This document shows positions 28,096 through 39,800 of a stretch of DNA of 64,000 nucleotides, piece after piece (positions within the stretch are counted from its first letter, which is position 1; each line of letters opens with the position of its first letter). The notes below the pieces were generated by a model that saw nothing but the letters and a program-made list of their open reading frames with translations, was not told where the DNA came from and did not search any database. The stretch is taken from contig CALANS010000028.1 of the NCBI GenBank assembly GCA_937926105.1, positions 124,001 through 188,000 on the forward strand. The letters are read 5' to 3'. This DNA is from an uncultured Actinomycetes bacterium. GTDB taxonomy: Bacteria > Actinomycetota > Actinomycetes > Mycobacteriales > Nakamurellaceae. The position numbers and the translations under genes were made by a program.

Positions 28096-28462
28096 TCGAA
28101 TTCCCTCCACGGTGCGACCGACGGTGATGACGACAGCCTGCCACGCCGATGCCGTTGTCTGGAAGACCCCGATATGACGACCGCGATGACATCGACGCAA
28201 ATCTGCGACGGATACCGTCGCGAATCCTCAGATTGACGACGGTATGCGCATTCGCCTCTGGATAGTCGGCCAAGCAGCTCGGCGCGCGGCAGCCTCGGTG
28301 CGCCCGGATGGGTCGGGATAGTCGGCTGCATCAGCCACGAGGCATGGGACATGATGGCGACAGCGTCCGGTGGCCAGCGAGCTGCCGGTCGCCCGACCGG
28401 TGACGGCGGGCCGCCGCCGCGCCCGATCGGCACCGGGTTGCCCACGACGAGGGAGGCTGGCC
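28096..28462. other. Intergenic region with a 17-bp palindrome
   Basis: No gene is supported. It serves the divergent gab operon (left) and DUF5302 gene (right). Its main feature is the palindrome GCGACGGATACCGTCGC at 28205-28221, a possible operator about 110 bases upstream of the dehydrogenase start. A related GACGGTAT half lies a little to the right. Confidence 0.5.
28205..28221. promoter_or_regulatory. Putative operator palindrome upstream of the gab-type operon
   Basis: GCGACGG-ATA-CCGTCGC is a perfect 7-bp inverted repeat with a 3-base spacer, the form of site used by dimeric repressors such as TetR or GntR types. No regulator gene lies next to it, so the binding protein is unknown. 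Confidence 0.45.
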
Positions 28463-28732
28463 ATGGCGCAGCAGCAGGACGGCACCGGTCAGGCGGATCA
28501 CGCCGACGAGACCGACCACGACGCCGGGACGGGCCCAGGCGGTGACGGGACTTCCGGCGATGCCGGCACCGAGGCGGATGGCGCCTCCGGGATGTCGGTG
28601 TTCGCCGCGGCCATCGAGCGCAAGAAGGCCGCCGGCCAGGCCCGCAGCGCCCACCTGGACGGCCGGGCCAAGGTCGGCGGCGCCACTTCGAATCACAAGA
28701 CCTCGCGCACGTTCCGGCGCAAGTCGGGGTGA
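28463..28732 (+). CDS. DUF5302 family protein
   Basis: An 89-residue hydrophilic protein. The first half is Gly/Asp/Thr-rich and probably disordered; the second half (FAAAIERKKAAGQARSAHLD, then GRAKVGGATSN and RTFRRKSG) is the conserved actinobacterial DUF5302 ending. Function unknown. GGGAGG precedes ATG 28463 by six bases, which decides the start. It stands alone between the gab operon and the kinase/phosphatase cluster. Confidence 0.85.
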   Translation: MAQQQDGTGQADHADETDHDAGTGPGGDGTSGDAGTEADGASGMSVFAAAIERKKAAGQARSAHLDGRAKVGGATSNHKTSRTFRRKSG

Positions 28733-28735
28733 GAG

Positions 28736-29038
28736 CCGCCGGTGTGATGTGCCACGGCCAGGCACCGGCGGTGGGGCGCGAGTGGAGGGCCGACGGGAGC
28801 GACTAGAAACCCTGCCGGGACCGGCGCCGCTCCGATGGGCACCGCTCCCCATCGCGCCCCGTTTGGGCGATGCCCTACCCTTTGTACGGGCTCTGTGTGG
28901 GTTCTGTGCGGGCTTGGTGCGGGCGCTGTGCGGGCTGAAACGGGCGACGAGGGGCTGATATCGCGTGCCACGGTGCGACCGCCGCGCGTCGGCCGACCGG
29001 CCGGTCACACCGGCGCCCGCGGGGTCGGAGACGAGCCG
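28736..29038 (+). other. Non-coding region upstream of the PP2C gene
   Basis: About 300 bases without a supported gene. It contains a bulged hairpin (CATCG...CCC/GGG...CGATG, about 28850-28872), TACCCT at about 28875-28880 as a possible -10 box, and four 11-base direct repeats at 28888-28931. GGAG lies just before the ATG at 29039. Confidence 0.5.
28888..28931 (+). repeat. Four 11-bp phased direct repeats
   Basis: GGGCTCTGTGT, GGGTTCTGTGC, GGGCTTGGTGC and GGGCGCTGTGC follow one another with exact 11-base spacing, about one helical turn. Such phased direct repeats are typical of sites for OmpR- or SARP/EmbR-type activators. They lie 107 bases before the PP2C start. Confidence 0.55.
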
Positions 29039-29902
29039 ATGATGCATCTCGCTTGGGGCGCGCGCACCGACCTCGGCCGGGTCCGGTCGGCCAATGAGGA
29101 TGCGCACCTGGCCGAGCCGCCGGTGTTCGTGGTCTCGGACGGCATGGGCGGACACGCCGCCGGGGGCGTGGCCAGCGCCATCGTGGTGGACGAGTTCCGC
29201 CGCTGCGCCGGGGCGGCGACGGTGGAGTCCGACTGGGTGGCGGGTTGCGTCGCCCGGGCCGGCACTCGCATTCGCCGGCTGTCCGGAGGCGGCGCGACCG
29301 TGGTCGGGGTGGCGCTGGTGGAGCAGTCCGGAACGCCGTACTGGCTGGCGTTCAACCTCGGAGACTCGCGGGTGTACCGCAGCACGGGTGGCGTACTGGA
29401 ACAGGTCAGCGTGGACCACTCGCTGGTGCAGGAACTCGTGGACGCCGGAGAACTCGAGCCGCACCTGGCCCGGACCCACCCCCGGCGCAACGTGATCACC
29501 CGGGCGGTCGGCGTGGCGGGTCCGTCCCATCCGGACTGCTGGTTGCTGCCGGGCGTGCAGGGCGATCGATTCCTGCTCTGCTCGGACGGGGTGACCGGCG
29601 AGTTGACCGACGGGCGGCTCGCGGAGATCCTCGCAGCATGCCCGGATCCGCAGCAGGCCGCCGACGCGCTGGTTGCCGAGGCGGTCCGGGCGGGCGGCCG
29701 GGACAATGCGACGGCGGTGGTGGTGGACGTGGTGACGGTGGCTCCCGGAACGGCCGGCGGCGATCTGACCCGGTCGGGGCCGGGCGGACGCCTCGTGATC
29801 CCGCAGGCCGGCACCGATGCCGCGGGGGAGGACACCCGGCCACGTCGTGGTGCCGGGGCCGCGGAGCTGTCGATCGGCGGGCGCGGCGCGGAGCCGGCGT
29901 GA
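29039..29902 (+). CDS. PP2C-family Ser/Thr protein phosphatase
   Basis: A 287-residue metal-dependent phosphatase. The PP2C motifs are complete: RSANEDAHL, VVSDGMGGHAAGG (metal Asp), NLGDSRVYR, RFLLCSDGVTGEL and GGRDNATAVVV. No membrane segment is present, so it acts in the cytoplasm, unlike PstP-type phosphatases with a membrane anchor. A Gly/Arg-rich tail follows from about residue 245. It should oppose the Ser/Thr kinase encoded two genes downstream. ATG 29039 follows GGAG; ATG 29042 is equally possible. First gene of the signalling/surface cluster. Confidence 0.93.
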   Translation: MMHLAWGARTDLGRVRSANEDAHLAEPPVFVVSDGMGGHAAGGVASAIVVDEFRRCAGAATVESDWVAGCVARAGTRIRRLSGGGATVVGVALVEQSGTPYWLAFNLGDSRVYRSTGGVLEQVSVDHSLVQELVDAGELEPHLARTHPRRNVITRAVGVAGPSHPDCWLLPGVQGDRFLLCSDGVTGELTDGRLAEILAACPDPQQAADALVAEAVRAGGRDNATAVVVDVVTVAPGTAGGDLTRSGPGGRLVIPQAGTDAAGEDTRPRRGAGAAELSIGGRGAEPA

Positions 29903-29930
29903 CGGCGCCGCTGGCTCGGCGGGGTGCCCG

Positions 29931-31288
29931 GTGACCGCCGGATACCGCCCGGGCGAGTCCTGGCTGGTGGCGACCCCGCAGGCGATGGCGTTCGTGGGTG
30001 GGTCGGATGCCGAGGCGGTGCTGCTATGGCGCGTGCTGTCCGGCGCGCCGTCGGCGGCGGCCGCCGCCGGGCTGCTGCTGGAGTCGGCGCTGCGGGACGG
30101 GGCCGCCGGGCTGGCCGGCCTGGGTGCCTTCGTGCTGGCGATCCGCGAAGCGAGCGGCGTGCGCGTGCTGTGCCGCGAGGTGGATGACGTCGCGGTGTGG
30201 GGCGCCGACGGGACCGTGACGGTGCTGGCCGGGAGCGGGCTGGTCGGCTGGGCCGAGGCGCTGTTTCCGCTGCCCTGCACGGTCACCATCGGCGATCCTG
30301 CCGGCGGTCGTGACGGCGACCTGCTGCCGGTACCCGGCGGGGTGGTACGCGCGGCGGCCGTGCGATGGGAGCCGGCCGGCGCGCCGGTGCCGTCGCCGGC
30401 GCTGGCGGCGCCGCTGCCCGACCCGGCAGCGCCGCCCGCATCGCGGCCGCTGCCCGACCCAGCAGCGCTGTCCGACCCGCCTCCACCGTCCGATCTGCCG
30501 GCACGGATCGTCGAGTGGACGCCGGCCGTGGAGGAGACCCGCTACGAACTGGGCGTGGACCTGGACGACATTCCCGGCGACGATCCACCCGACCGGTCCG
30601 CCAGCGAGACCGACCCGGCTCATCGCGCGACAGAGGTGGCCGACCCCGCCGGCGGATCGGCCTTGCGCGCGCCGACCCAGCCCCCCATCACGGCGGTGCC
30701 GCGAGCCGACCCCGGGACCGAACCGGCCGGGTCGTGGCCGCTCCCGGCGGAGGACCATGACGGGCTGACCCAGCTGGCGGAGGACCTGCCGATCGGGTTC
30801 ACGCCGCCGCCGACGGCCGACGAGGAGGCGCCGGGCACCGTGCTCGCCGTGCTCTGCCCCTCGGGCCATGCGAACGCCCCGCACAGCACCACCTGCCGGC
30901 TGTGCGGGCAGCCCGTCGGCATGACCGAGCCGATCCCCGTGCAACGACCTGTCCTGGCCCGGGTTCGGCTGTCCACCGGCCAGGTGGTCGACCTGGACCG
31001 GCCGCTCGTGGTGGGCCGCGCGCCATCCGCCAGCCGCGTGCCGGCGCCGGACCTTCCGCACCTGGTGACGGTGCCCAGCCCGCACCAGGACATCTCCCGG
31101 ACCCATGTGCAACTGCGGGTGGTGGACTGGCAGTTGCTGGTGACGGACCTGGACTCCACCAATGGCACCACGATCCGGTGCCCGGGGCGGCCGCCGCAGC
31201 GGCTGCGACCGGGCCAGGAAGTGGTCGTGCAGCCCGGCTGGTTGGTGGAACTGGGCGACGGTGTGAGCCTGGTGATCGAGGCGCTGTC

Positions 31289-31292
<4 letters not shown>
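29931..31292 (+). CDS. FHA-domain protein with zinc-ribbon-like motif
   Basis: A 453-residue cytoplasmic protein. The N-terminal part (about 1-145, starting VTAGYRPGESWLVATPQAMAFVG) is a compact domain I do not recognise. A Pro/Ala/Asp-rich linker follows (about 145-300), then a zinc-ribbon-like CPSGH...CRLCGQ (about 305-325) and a C-terminal FHA domain (about 345-450) with LVVGRAPSAS, SRTHVQLRV and DLDSTNGT. FHA domains bind phosphothreonine, so this is a likely target or adaptor of the next gene's kinase. GTG 29931 has only a weak GGGG before it. Its stop overlaps the kinase start (GTGA). Confidence 0.82.
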
Positions 31293-32947
<1,655 letters not shown>

Positions 32948-32974
32948 GCCGGCCCGGCTGCTGGGGGTGTGGCC

Positions 32975-33661
32975 ATGCGGATGCATGTGGAGTTCTGCGG
33001 CGAGTGGACCGAGCTCGACCCCGATCGGCCGTTCACCATCGGGCGGGACGGCGACCTGCAGATCGACGACAACCCGTACCTGCACCGGCACTTCCTGCAG
33101 GTGAGCAACCTGGACGGGTTGTGGTGGCTGACCAACACCGGGTCCCGGCTGTCGGCGACGGTGTGCGATGTGGCCGGATCGGTCCAGGCGTGGCTGGCGC
33201 CCGGCGCCCGGCTGCCGCTGGTGTTCGCCGAGACGACGGTGCTGTTTACCGCGGGTCCCACCACCTATGAGGTGACGCTGGTCGGTGACGAGCCCACCTT
33301 CCTGCCCAGTGAGGTCGGTCGGGCCGAGTCCGGCGAGACGACGATCGGGCCGGTGGTGCTGACCGACTCGCAGAAGGTGCTGATCGTGGCGCTGGCCGAG
33401 CCGCTGCTGCGCCGGGACGGCACCAGCACCAGCGCCATCCCGTCGTCCAAGCAGGCCGCCGATCGGCTGGGCTGGGAGTTGACCCGGTTCAACCGCAAGC
33501 TGGACAACGTCTGCGACAAGCTGGCGCGCCGCGGGGTGCGGGGGTTGCGTGGCGGCCCGGGCCAGCTTGCGGTGAACCGTCGGGCCCGGCTGGTCGAGCA
33601 TGCGGTGGCCTCCCGGTTGGTCACGCCGGCCGATTTGGTGATGCTGGACAACCCGTCCTGA
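32975..33661 (+). CDS. FHA-like protein with putative DNA-binding C-terminus
   Basis: A 228-residue protein. Residues about 1-95 look like a divergent FHA domain (WTELDPDRPFTIGRDGDLQIDDNPYLHRHFLQV ... WWLTNTGS). Residues about 125-185 (LTDSQKVLIVALAEPLLR ... SSKQAADRLGWELTRFNRKLDNVCDKLARRG) have the spacing of a helix-turn-helix with a recognition helix. It may be a phospho-dependent regulator read out by the kinase encoded just upstream; phased direct repeats occur before this cluster's first gene and before the giant gene just downstream. ATG 32975 follows GGGGG; GTG 32969 is an alternative. The DNA-binding role is inference. Confidence 0.75.
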   Translation: MRMHVEFCGEWTELDPDRPFTIGRDGDLQIDDNPYLHRHFLQVSNLDGLWWLTNTGSRLSATVCDVAGSVQAWLAPGARLPLVFAETTVLFTAGPTTYEVTLVGDEPTFLPSEVGRAESGETTIGPVVLTDSQKVLIVALAEPLLRRDGTSTSAIPSSKQAADRLGWELTRFNRKLDNVCDKLARRGVRGLRGGPGQLAVNRRARLVEHAVASRLVTPADLVMLDNPS

Positions 33662-33834
33662 CATCCGTCGGACTGGTAACGGACGGTAGTTGGCGGTAGC
33701 GAACGGTCACAAGTTGCCGTCGGCCGTGGCGTCAGGTGGGACAATGGCGCAGCGTCGGCGACCCGTCGTGACGGGTCTGGGGATGGCGCGCCCGCGGCGT
33801 TCCGGGCGCGGGAACGAACGATCAGGGAGGCCCG
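33662..33834 (+). promoter_or_regulatory. Upstream region of the giant surface-protein gene
   Basis: GGTA-type motifs start at 33675, 33685, 33695 and 33705, exactly 10 bases apart (GGTAACGGAC, GGTAGTTGGC, GGTAGCGAAC, GGTCAC). GACAAT at 33740-33745 is a possible -10 box. GGGAGG precedes the GTG at 33835. The repeats on one DNA face suggest an activator site. Confidence 0.5.
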
Positions 33835-36800
33835 GTGAGTCGTTCGACGGCCGGGCCGGCCCGCACCCGACGGGCCCTGGTGGTGATCGCCGTTGCCGCG
33901 TGCCTGGCGGCGCTGGTGATCGTGGCATCCCAATTCCCCGGCTATGCCGGAAGCTCCGTCACCGCCACGGTTCGCACCGTGTGGGTAACCAACCCGGCGC
34001 AGTTCCTGCTGGGCCGGATCAACCGGCAGATCGACGAGCTCGATTCGTCCGCGGCACTCAGCTCCGCCGACTTTGACGTGCGGCAGGACGGCAGCGATGT
34101 CTTCGCGGTGGACAACGCCGCCCACCAGCTGCGCCGGGTGGATCCAGCCACCGTGACGCTGTCCGAGCCGCTGGACTTGCCCGACCACGCCGTGGTCGCG
34201 TTGGGCGGTGGGGTGCTGGCGATCGGCGATACGGCCACCGGCCGGGTCTGGACCCGCTCCGCCGACCGGCTCGGCACCGGCGATCTGGTCAACACGGCCC
34301 CTGCCGCGACGGTGGCGCCCGGCGTGGTGCTGGCCGTGGGGACCGACGGCTCGGTGGCGGCCACCGCTCCCGGCCAGCGCCGGCTCACCCTGATTCCAAA
34401 CGGCACCCCGACCACCGGTGACGGCGACCGGGCCGAGACCGTATCGCTCGGACGCGCGCTGTCCGCCGCCAGCACCGATCACCCCGCCCCTGTGGCGTTG
34501 GCCATGGTCGGGAGCACCCCGGTGGTGCTGGACCGCCAGGCCGGCGTGCTGCTGGCGCCCGGCCCCGGCCAGGCCGGCGAGCGGGTGCTGTCGCTGCCGC
34601 GCGGAGCCTCGGACCTCGCGCTGCAGCAGTCCGGCCCGGCCGCGGATGCGGTGCTGGTGGCCACCGGCTCGGCGCTGTTGCGCGTGACGCTCGCGGACGG
34701 CGCGGTCGGCAGTTTCGACACGGGCACCTCCGGCGCCCCGGCCGCCCCGGTCTGGCTGGACGGCTGCGCGCACGGCGCCTGGTCCGGTCGACACCCCACC
34801 TATCTGGCCTGGTGTGGGTCGACGCCGACGATCCGGCCCCTTCCGACCCGACCCGGCGGGACGGGGGGCCCCACCGGGCACGCGCTGGTGTTCCGGGTGA
34901 ACCGCGCCGAGATCGTGCTCAACGACCTCGCCACCGGCGATACCTACCTGCTGGGCGAGCACCTGACCGTCATCAACAACTGGTCCCAGGTGGCGCCTCC
35001 CCGCGAGCAGGACTCCGATCCCTCCGGCAGCCGCGGCGACGAGAACGACTCGGACCAGGTCACCCTCAGCCGCGCCAACTGCACCGGCGCCGTCACCGCC
35101 CCGACGGCCTCCGACGACACCTTCGGCGTCCGCGCCGGACGACCGGCGATCGTCCCGGTGATGGCCAACGACGCCACCACCGACTGCGCGGCGGTCATCA
35201 TCGACTCGGTATCCGCGCTGCCCGCCGACGCCGGCAGCGTCGCGATCGTCGACGGCGGCCGCGCGCTGCAGGTGACCGCCGCCGAGGGGGCGACCGGCCG
35301 GCTGCCCCCCCTCACCTATCGGCTCTCGGACGCGGCCGGGCACACCTCGTCGGCCACCGTGGCGTTGCGGGTGGTTCCGGCCGGCGAGCACCCACCGCCC
35401 GAACGGCTGCGCGGATCCGCCACCATGGTCGGGGTCGGGGGCAGGATCACCGCCGACGTGCTGGCCGACTGGTATTCGCCCGCCGGTGATCCGCTGTGGC
35501 TGACTGCCGTCAGCACCCAGGGGCAGGCACTGTCCGCCACGTTCCGGCCGGGCGGCGCGATCACGGTGCGCGACTCCGGCACCTCGGGCCCGGGCAAGCG
35601 GACCGTGACGTTCGCCCTCACGGACGGGGTGACGGTCAAACACGGCACCCTGACCGTCCAGGTGGTGCCGCCGGAGGACGCCGTGCCCCTCGCGTCGCCG
35701 GTCTTCGCCCAGACCACCGCGGGCACGCCGGTCACGGTGCGGCCACTGGACTCGGTGCTGGTGCCGGGCACCGGGGCGCCCCGGTTGTCCGCGGTGACCC
35801 CGGATCCGGTGGACGGCGATCCGCCGGCCGGGTTGACCGTCTCCGACATCCCGGACTCCGGCGTGGTGACGATCACGGCCGCCGCTCCGGGCGACTTCCG
35901 GCTGCACTACCAGGTGACGGCCGGGACGCTGGCCGCCACCGGGGTGCTGCGGATACGGGTGACCAATCCTGCGGCGGCCCGGACCGACCCGGTCGCCGTC
36001 ACGGACGTCGGATATCTCGCACCGGACGGGCAGATCCGGTTGGACCTGACCGGCAACGACGTCTCCGTCGGCCGGCCGTTGGCCATCCAGCAGATCCACC
36101 TGCCCCCCGGATCTCCGCTGGTGGTGACGGTGTCGGCCATGCAAGTCGCGCAGGTGGCCGCGCGCCGGCCGCTGCCGGACGCCGGAAGCTGGTTCTCCTA
36201 CACCGTGTCCGACGGGACTGCCGCCGCCACCGGCTGGGTGCATATCGTGCCCGTCGCGCAGACCGCGGGCCAGGGGCCGGTGGCCTCGCCGGCCACCCTG
36301 GTGGTGCGGGCCGGCGACGCCGGGACGCTGCCGCTGGCCGCCGTCGCCCAGGATCCGGACGGCAATGCCATGACGGTGCAGGACTTCCAGCCCCTGCCGC
36401 CCGGCCAGGGACTGCTGTTCGGCGCCGGCGATGCCATCCGTTATCTCGCGCCGATCACCCCGGTGGGGCCGATCTCCACGGTGTACTCCGTCACCGACAC
36501 CGCCGGTCGTAGTGCCTCGGCGCCGCTGACGATCGTCGTCAAGCCGCGCGGGGACAACAGCCCACCCGGTACCCCGCCGGTGGCGACCCTGCGGGTGTTC
36601 GCCGGCGGTACGGGTAGCGTCTCGCTGCCGTTGGCCGGCATCGACCCGGACGGCGACTGGGTGACGGCGACGAGGCTAGTGGAGGCCGGAACGCTGGGCG
36701 CCGCAACGATTCGCGAGCCGACCGTGATTCGGTACGCCGCCGGCTCCCGCCCTGGCACCGACGTGCTGACCTACCGGGCGACCGATCCGTCCGGGGCGTC

Positions 36801-39800
36801 GGTGATCGGCCGGGTAGACGTGGTCGTCGTGCCGCTGCCGGACGTGGTTCAACCACCCGTCGCGCCGGATCTGAAGGTCGCCGTGGCGCCTGGCGGAACC
36901 ATCGGGGTGGACGTGCTGGCCACCGTGACCGATCCGGCCGGGCTTGCCGTGCGGTTCGCCGACGCCCCCGCCGAGTCATCCGGCGCCGACGGGACAGCCG
37001 GACCGGAGGGATCCACCGCGGACGGCCGGGGTGCGATCCGGGTGCCTGCCGGATCGTCCGTCACCGCGCGCATCGACCACTCAATGCTGGTGGTCACCGC
37101 CGGGCCGAAACCCGTGGTCGTCCCCGTCGGCTACACCGTGGTCAACGCGCGGGGCCTGAGCGCCTCCGGTGTCGTCACCGTGACCGTCACCCCCGATGCG
37201 CCGCCCGTCCCGCCCACCGCGGACGACGTGTTCGCCACGTCGGACATGCTCTCCACCAACGGCACCAGGGTGGTGGTCGACGTCGCGAACCACGTCGCCA
37301 ACCCGGGCGGCACCCTGGGCGACCTGCAGGTCGCCGTGCCGGATGTCGGGGACACGTCTGCCGAGCCCACCGGACGGCTGCAGGTGACCGTCCCGCTGAC
37401 CAGCGCACGACAGGTCGTCGCCTACCAGGTCCGCAACGCCGCGGGGCTGACGGCCGCGGCCTTCATCGTGGTGCCCACCGAAAAGGAACTGGCACCCCGC
37501 TCGTCCGAGCCCGGCCTGAATCCGAAGGGCGTGTCGCTGACCGTGACCGCCGGTACCGAGGTGTCGATCGACATCCGCCAGCAGATCACCGGCGCCCCGC
37601 CGGGCCGTTCGCTCACGGTGCCCGCCAATGGCAGGGTCTCCGCCGCGGTCGGCGATCTGAGCCGGACCGATGCCACCCACCTGCGCTGGAGGGTGCCGGA
37701 CGACGCATCCGGCCAGGCCGTGCTGCTGGTGGACGTCACTGACGGCCAATCGACCGCGCGGGCCAGCATCGTGGCCACCATCCGGCCGGCGCAGCCGCCC
37801 GCGCCGACGTTTGCCTCACCCGAAATCGAGGTCGCGGCCGGCGGCAGCACCCCCGTGGACCTGGCCGCCCTGACCACCCCGGGCAAGCAGGGCATGACCC
37901 TCACCTTCGCCGGCCCCACCGGGCAGGGACGGGGCGTGACGGGGACGCTGGCCGGCGGCACGCTAACCGTGTCGGCCGCCCCGACCGCCACCAAGGGCAC
38001 CACCGTGAACCTCGGCATCACCGTCGACGACGGCATCCACCCGAAGGTGCCAGGGACCGTGCACGTCACCGTGGTCGCCTCCACCGCGCCGCTCGCCTGG
38101 ATCCCGGAGATATCGCGCGGCGGGCAGCAGGGCGTCCCGGTGCAGGTCGACGTGCTGACCGGAGCGCAGAACCCGGTCGCCGACGCCGGGCCGCTGCGCG
38201 TGGTGGGGGCGACGGTGATCCGCGGTGCCGGGCAGGTGCGATATCAGGCCGGCGGCACCGTGTCCATCACCCCGGGGACGGGTCAGGTCGGGGACCTGGT
38301 GGTGCAGGTGACGGTGGCCGATGCCACCGGCGACCCGGATCGGGAGGTGACGGGCACCGTCACCGTCACCGTCGTCGGCAAGCCGGGCCGGGTCACCGGA
38401 GTATCGGTACTGACGCACGGCGACCGGACGGTGCAACTGTCCTGGGATGCTCCGGCCGCCAATGGCGAGAAGATCGACTACTACCTGGTGCGGGCCACCT
38501 CCGGGCCGTTCCAGCAGCGCTGCGCCGCCAGCCCGTGCCGGCTGACTGGGCTGACCAACAATGTCGCCTACCGCTTCACGGTGACGGCGCACAATGCCAT
38601 CGGCAACGCACCGGTGTCGGCGCCGTCGGCGGCCGTGACTCCCGATGTGGCACCGGATGCCCCGGCCGCGCCGGACCTCGCGTTCGGCGACGGCTCGATC
38701 ACCGCGACCTGGAAGGCGCCCGCCGACCGCGGCTCGCCGATCACGGGGTACCGGGTGTCGATCACCCCGGCACCGACCTCCGGCGCGGCCACCGTGACGG
38801 TGCGGCAGGGCACCTCGGTCACCTTCCGGCGGCTGACCAACGGCACCTCCTACCAGGTGACCGTCGTCGCCCGGAACTCCTCCGGCGACGACTCCGATCC
38901 GTCGCCGCCCGCCACGATGATCCCGGCCGCGCCCCCCGACACACCGCGCCCGCCGGGGCTGACCTACCTGCCGGACAAGGGGCAGGTCCAGGTCAGCTGG
39001 AAGTCGGTGGCGGGCAACGGTGACGACGCGCTGACCTACCGGATGCAGTGGACCGGCGACGACGGCACCAGCGGATGGAGCGAGGTATCGGCCGGCGACG
39101 ACCTGGTAGGCACCATCGGACAGGCCGTTCTCGGGGTGACCTACCGCGCGACGGTGGCGGCGAGCAACAAGGCCGGCCGGTCGGGAACCTCCCGGGCCGG
39201 CACCGTGCGGGCCTTTACCGCGGTAGGAGCCCCGGGCGCGGTCACCGCGACCGCGACCGGCGCCGACCACACCGTCGCCGTGACGTGGACCGCCCCGGCA
39301 TACAGCGGATGGGACATCGGCAGCTACGCCTACCAGATCGACGGTGCGGGGGAGTGGGTGCCGCTGCCCGCCAGGACCAGCGCCACCATCACCGACGACG
39401 CGCTGACCAACGGCAAGCAGCACACCGTGGCGATCCATGCCTGCACGGTGCAGGCCGCCGATGCCTGCGGCACCGGTGCCAGCAGCGGCGCGGTGACGCC
39501 GTTCGGCAAGCCGGTGGCGGTGACGGACCTGGCGGCGGCCCCCGGTGACGGCAGCATCGCGCTGACCTGGTCGGCGCCGGATGGCAACGGGATGGCCATC
39601 GCCGGATACGAATACAGCCTGGACGGCGGAACAACCTGGACCGACACCGGAAAGGGCACCGAGACCGGCGTGACGGTGCCCAAACTCGACGGCGTGCGGT
39701 ATCGGGTCCAGGTGCGCGCGTTCCACGATGTCGACGGCGATGGAAAGTTCGCCGACGCGTCGAACACTGTGGTCCTGATTGGGCCGCCGAGACACCTAGA

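Noticed and set aside
33265..36243. 992-residue open frame on the minus strand
   Set aside because: Antisense to the FHA/HTH-like gene and the giant gene, with the Gly/Arg/His-rich composition of a shadow frame and no recognisable motif.
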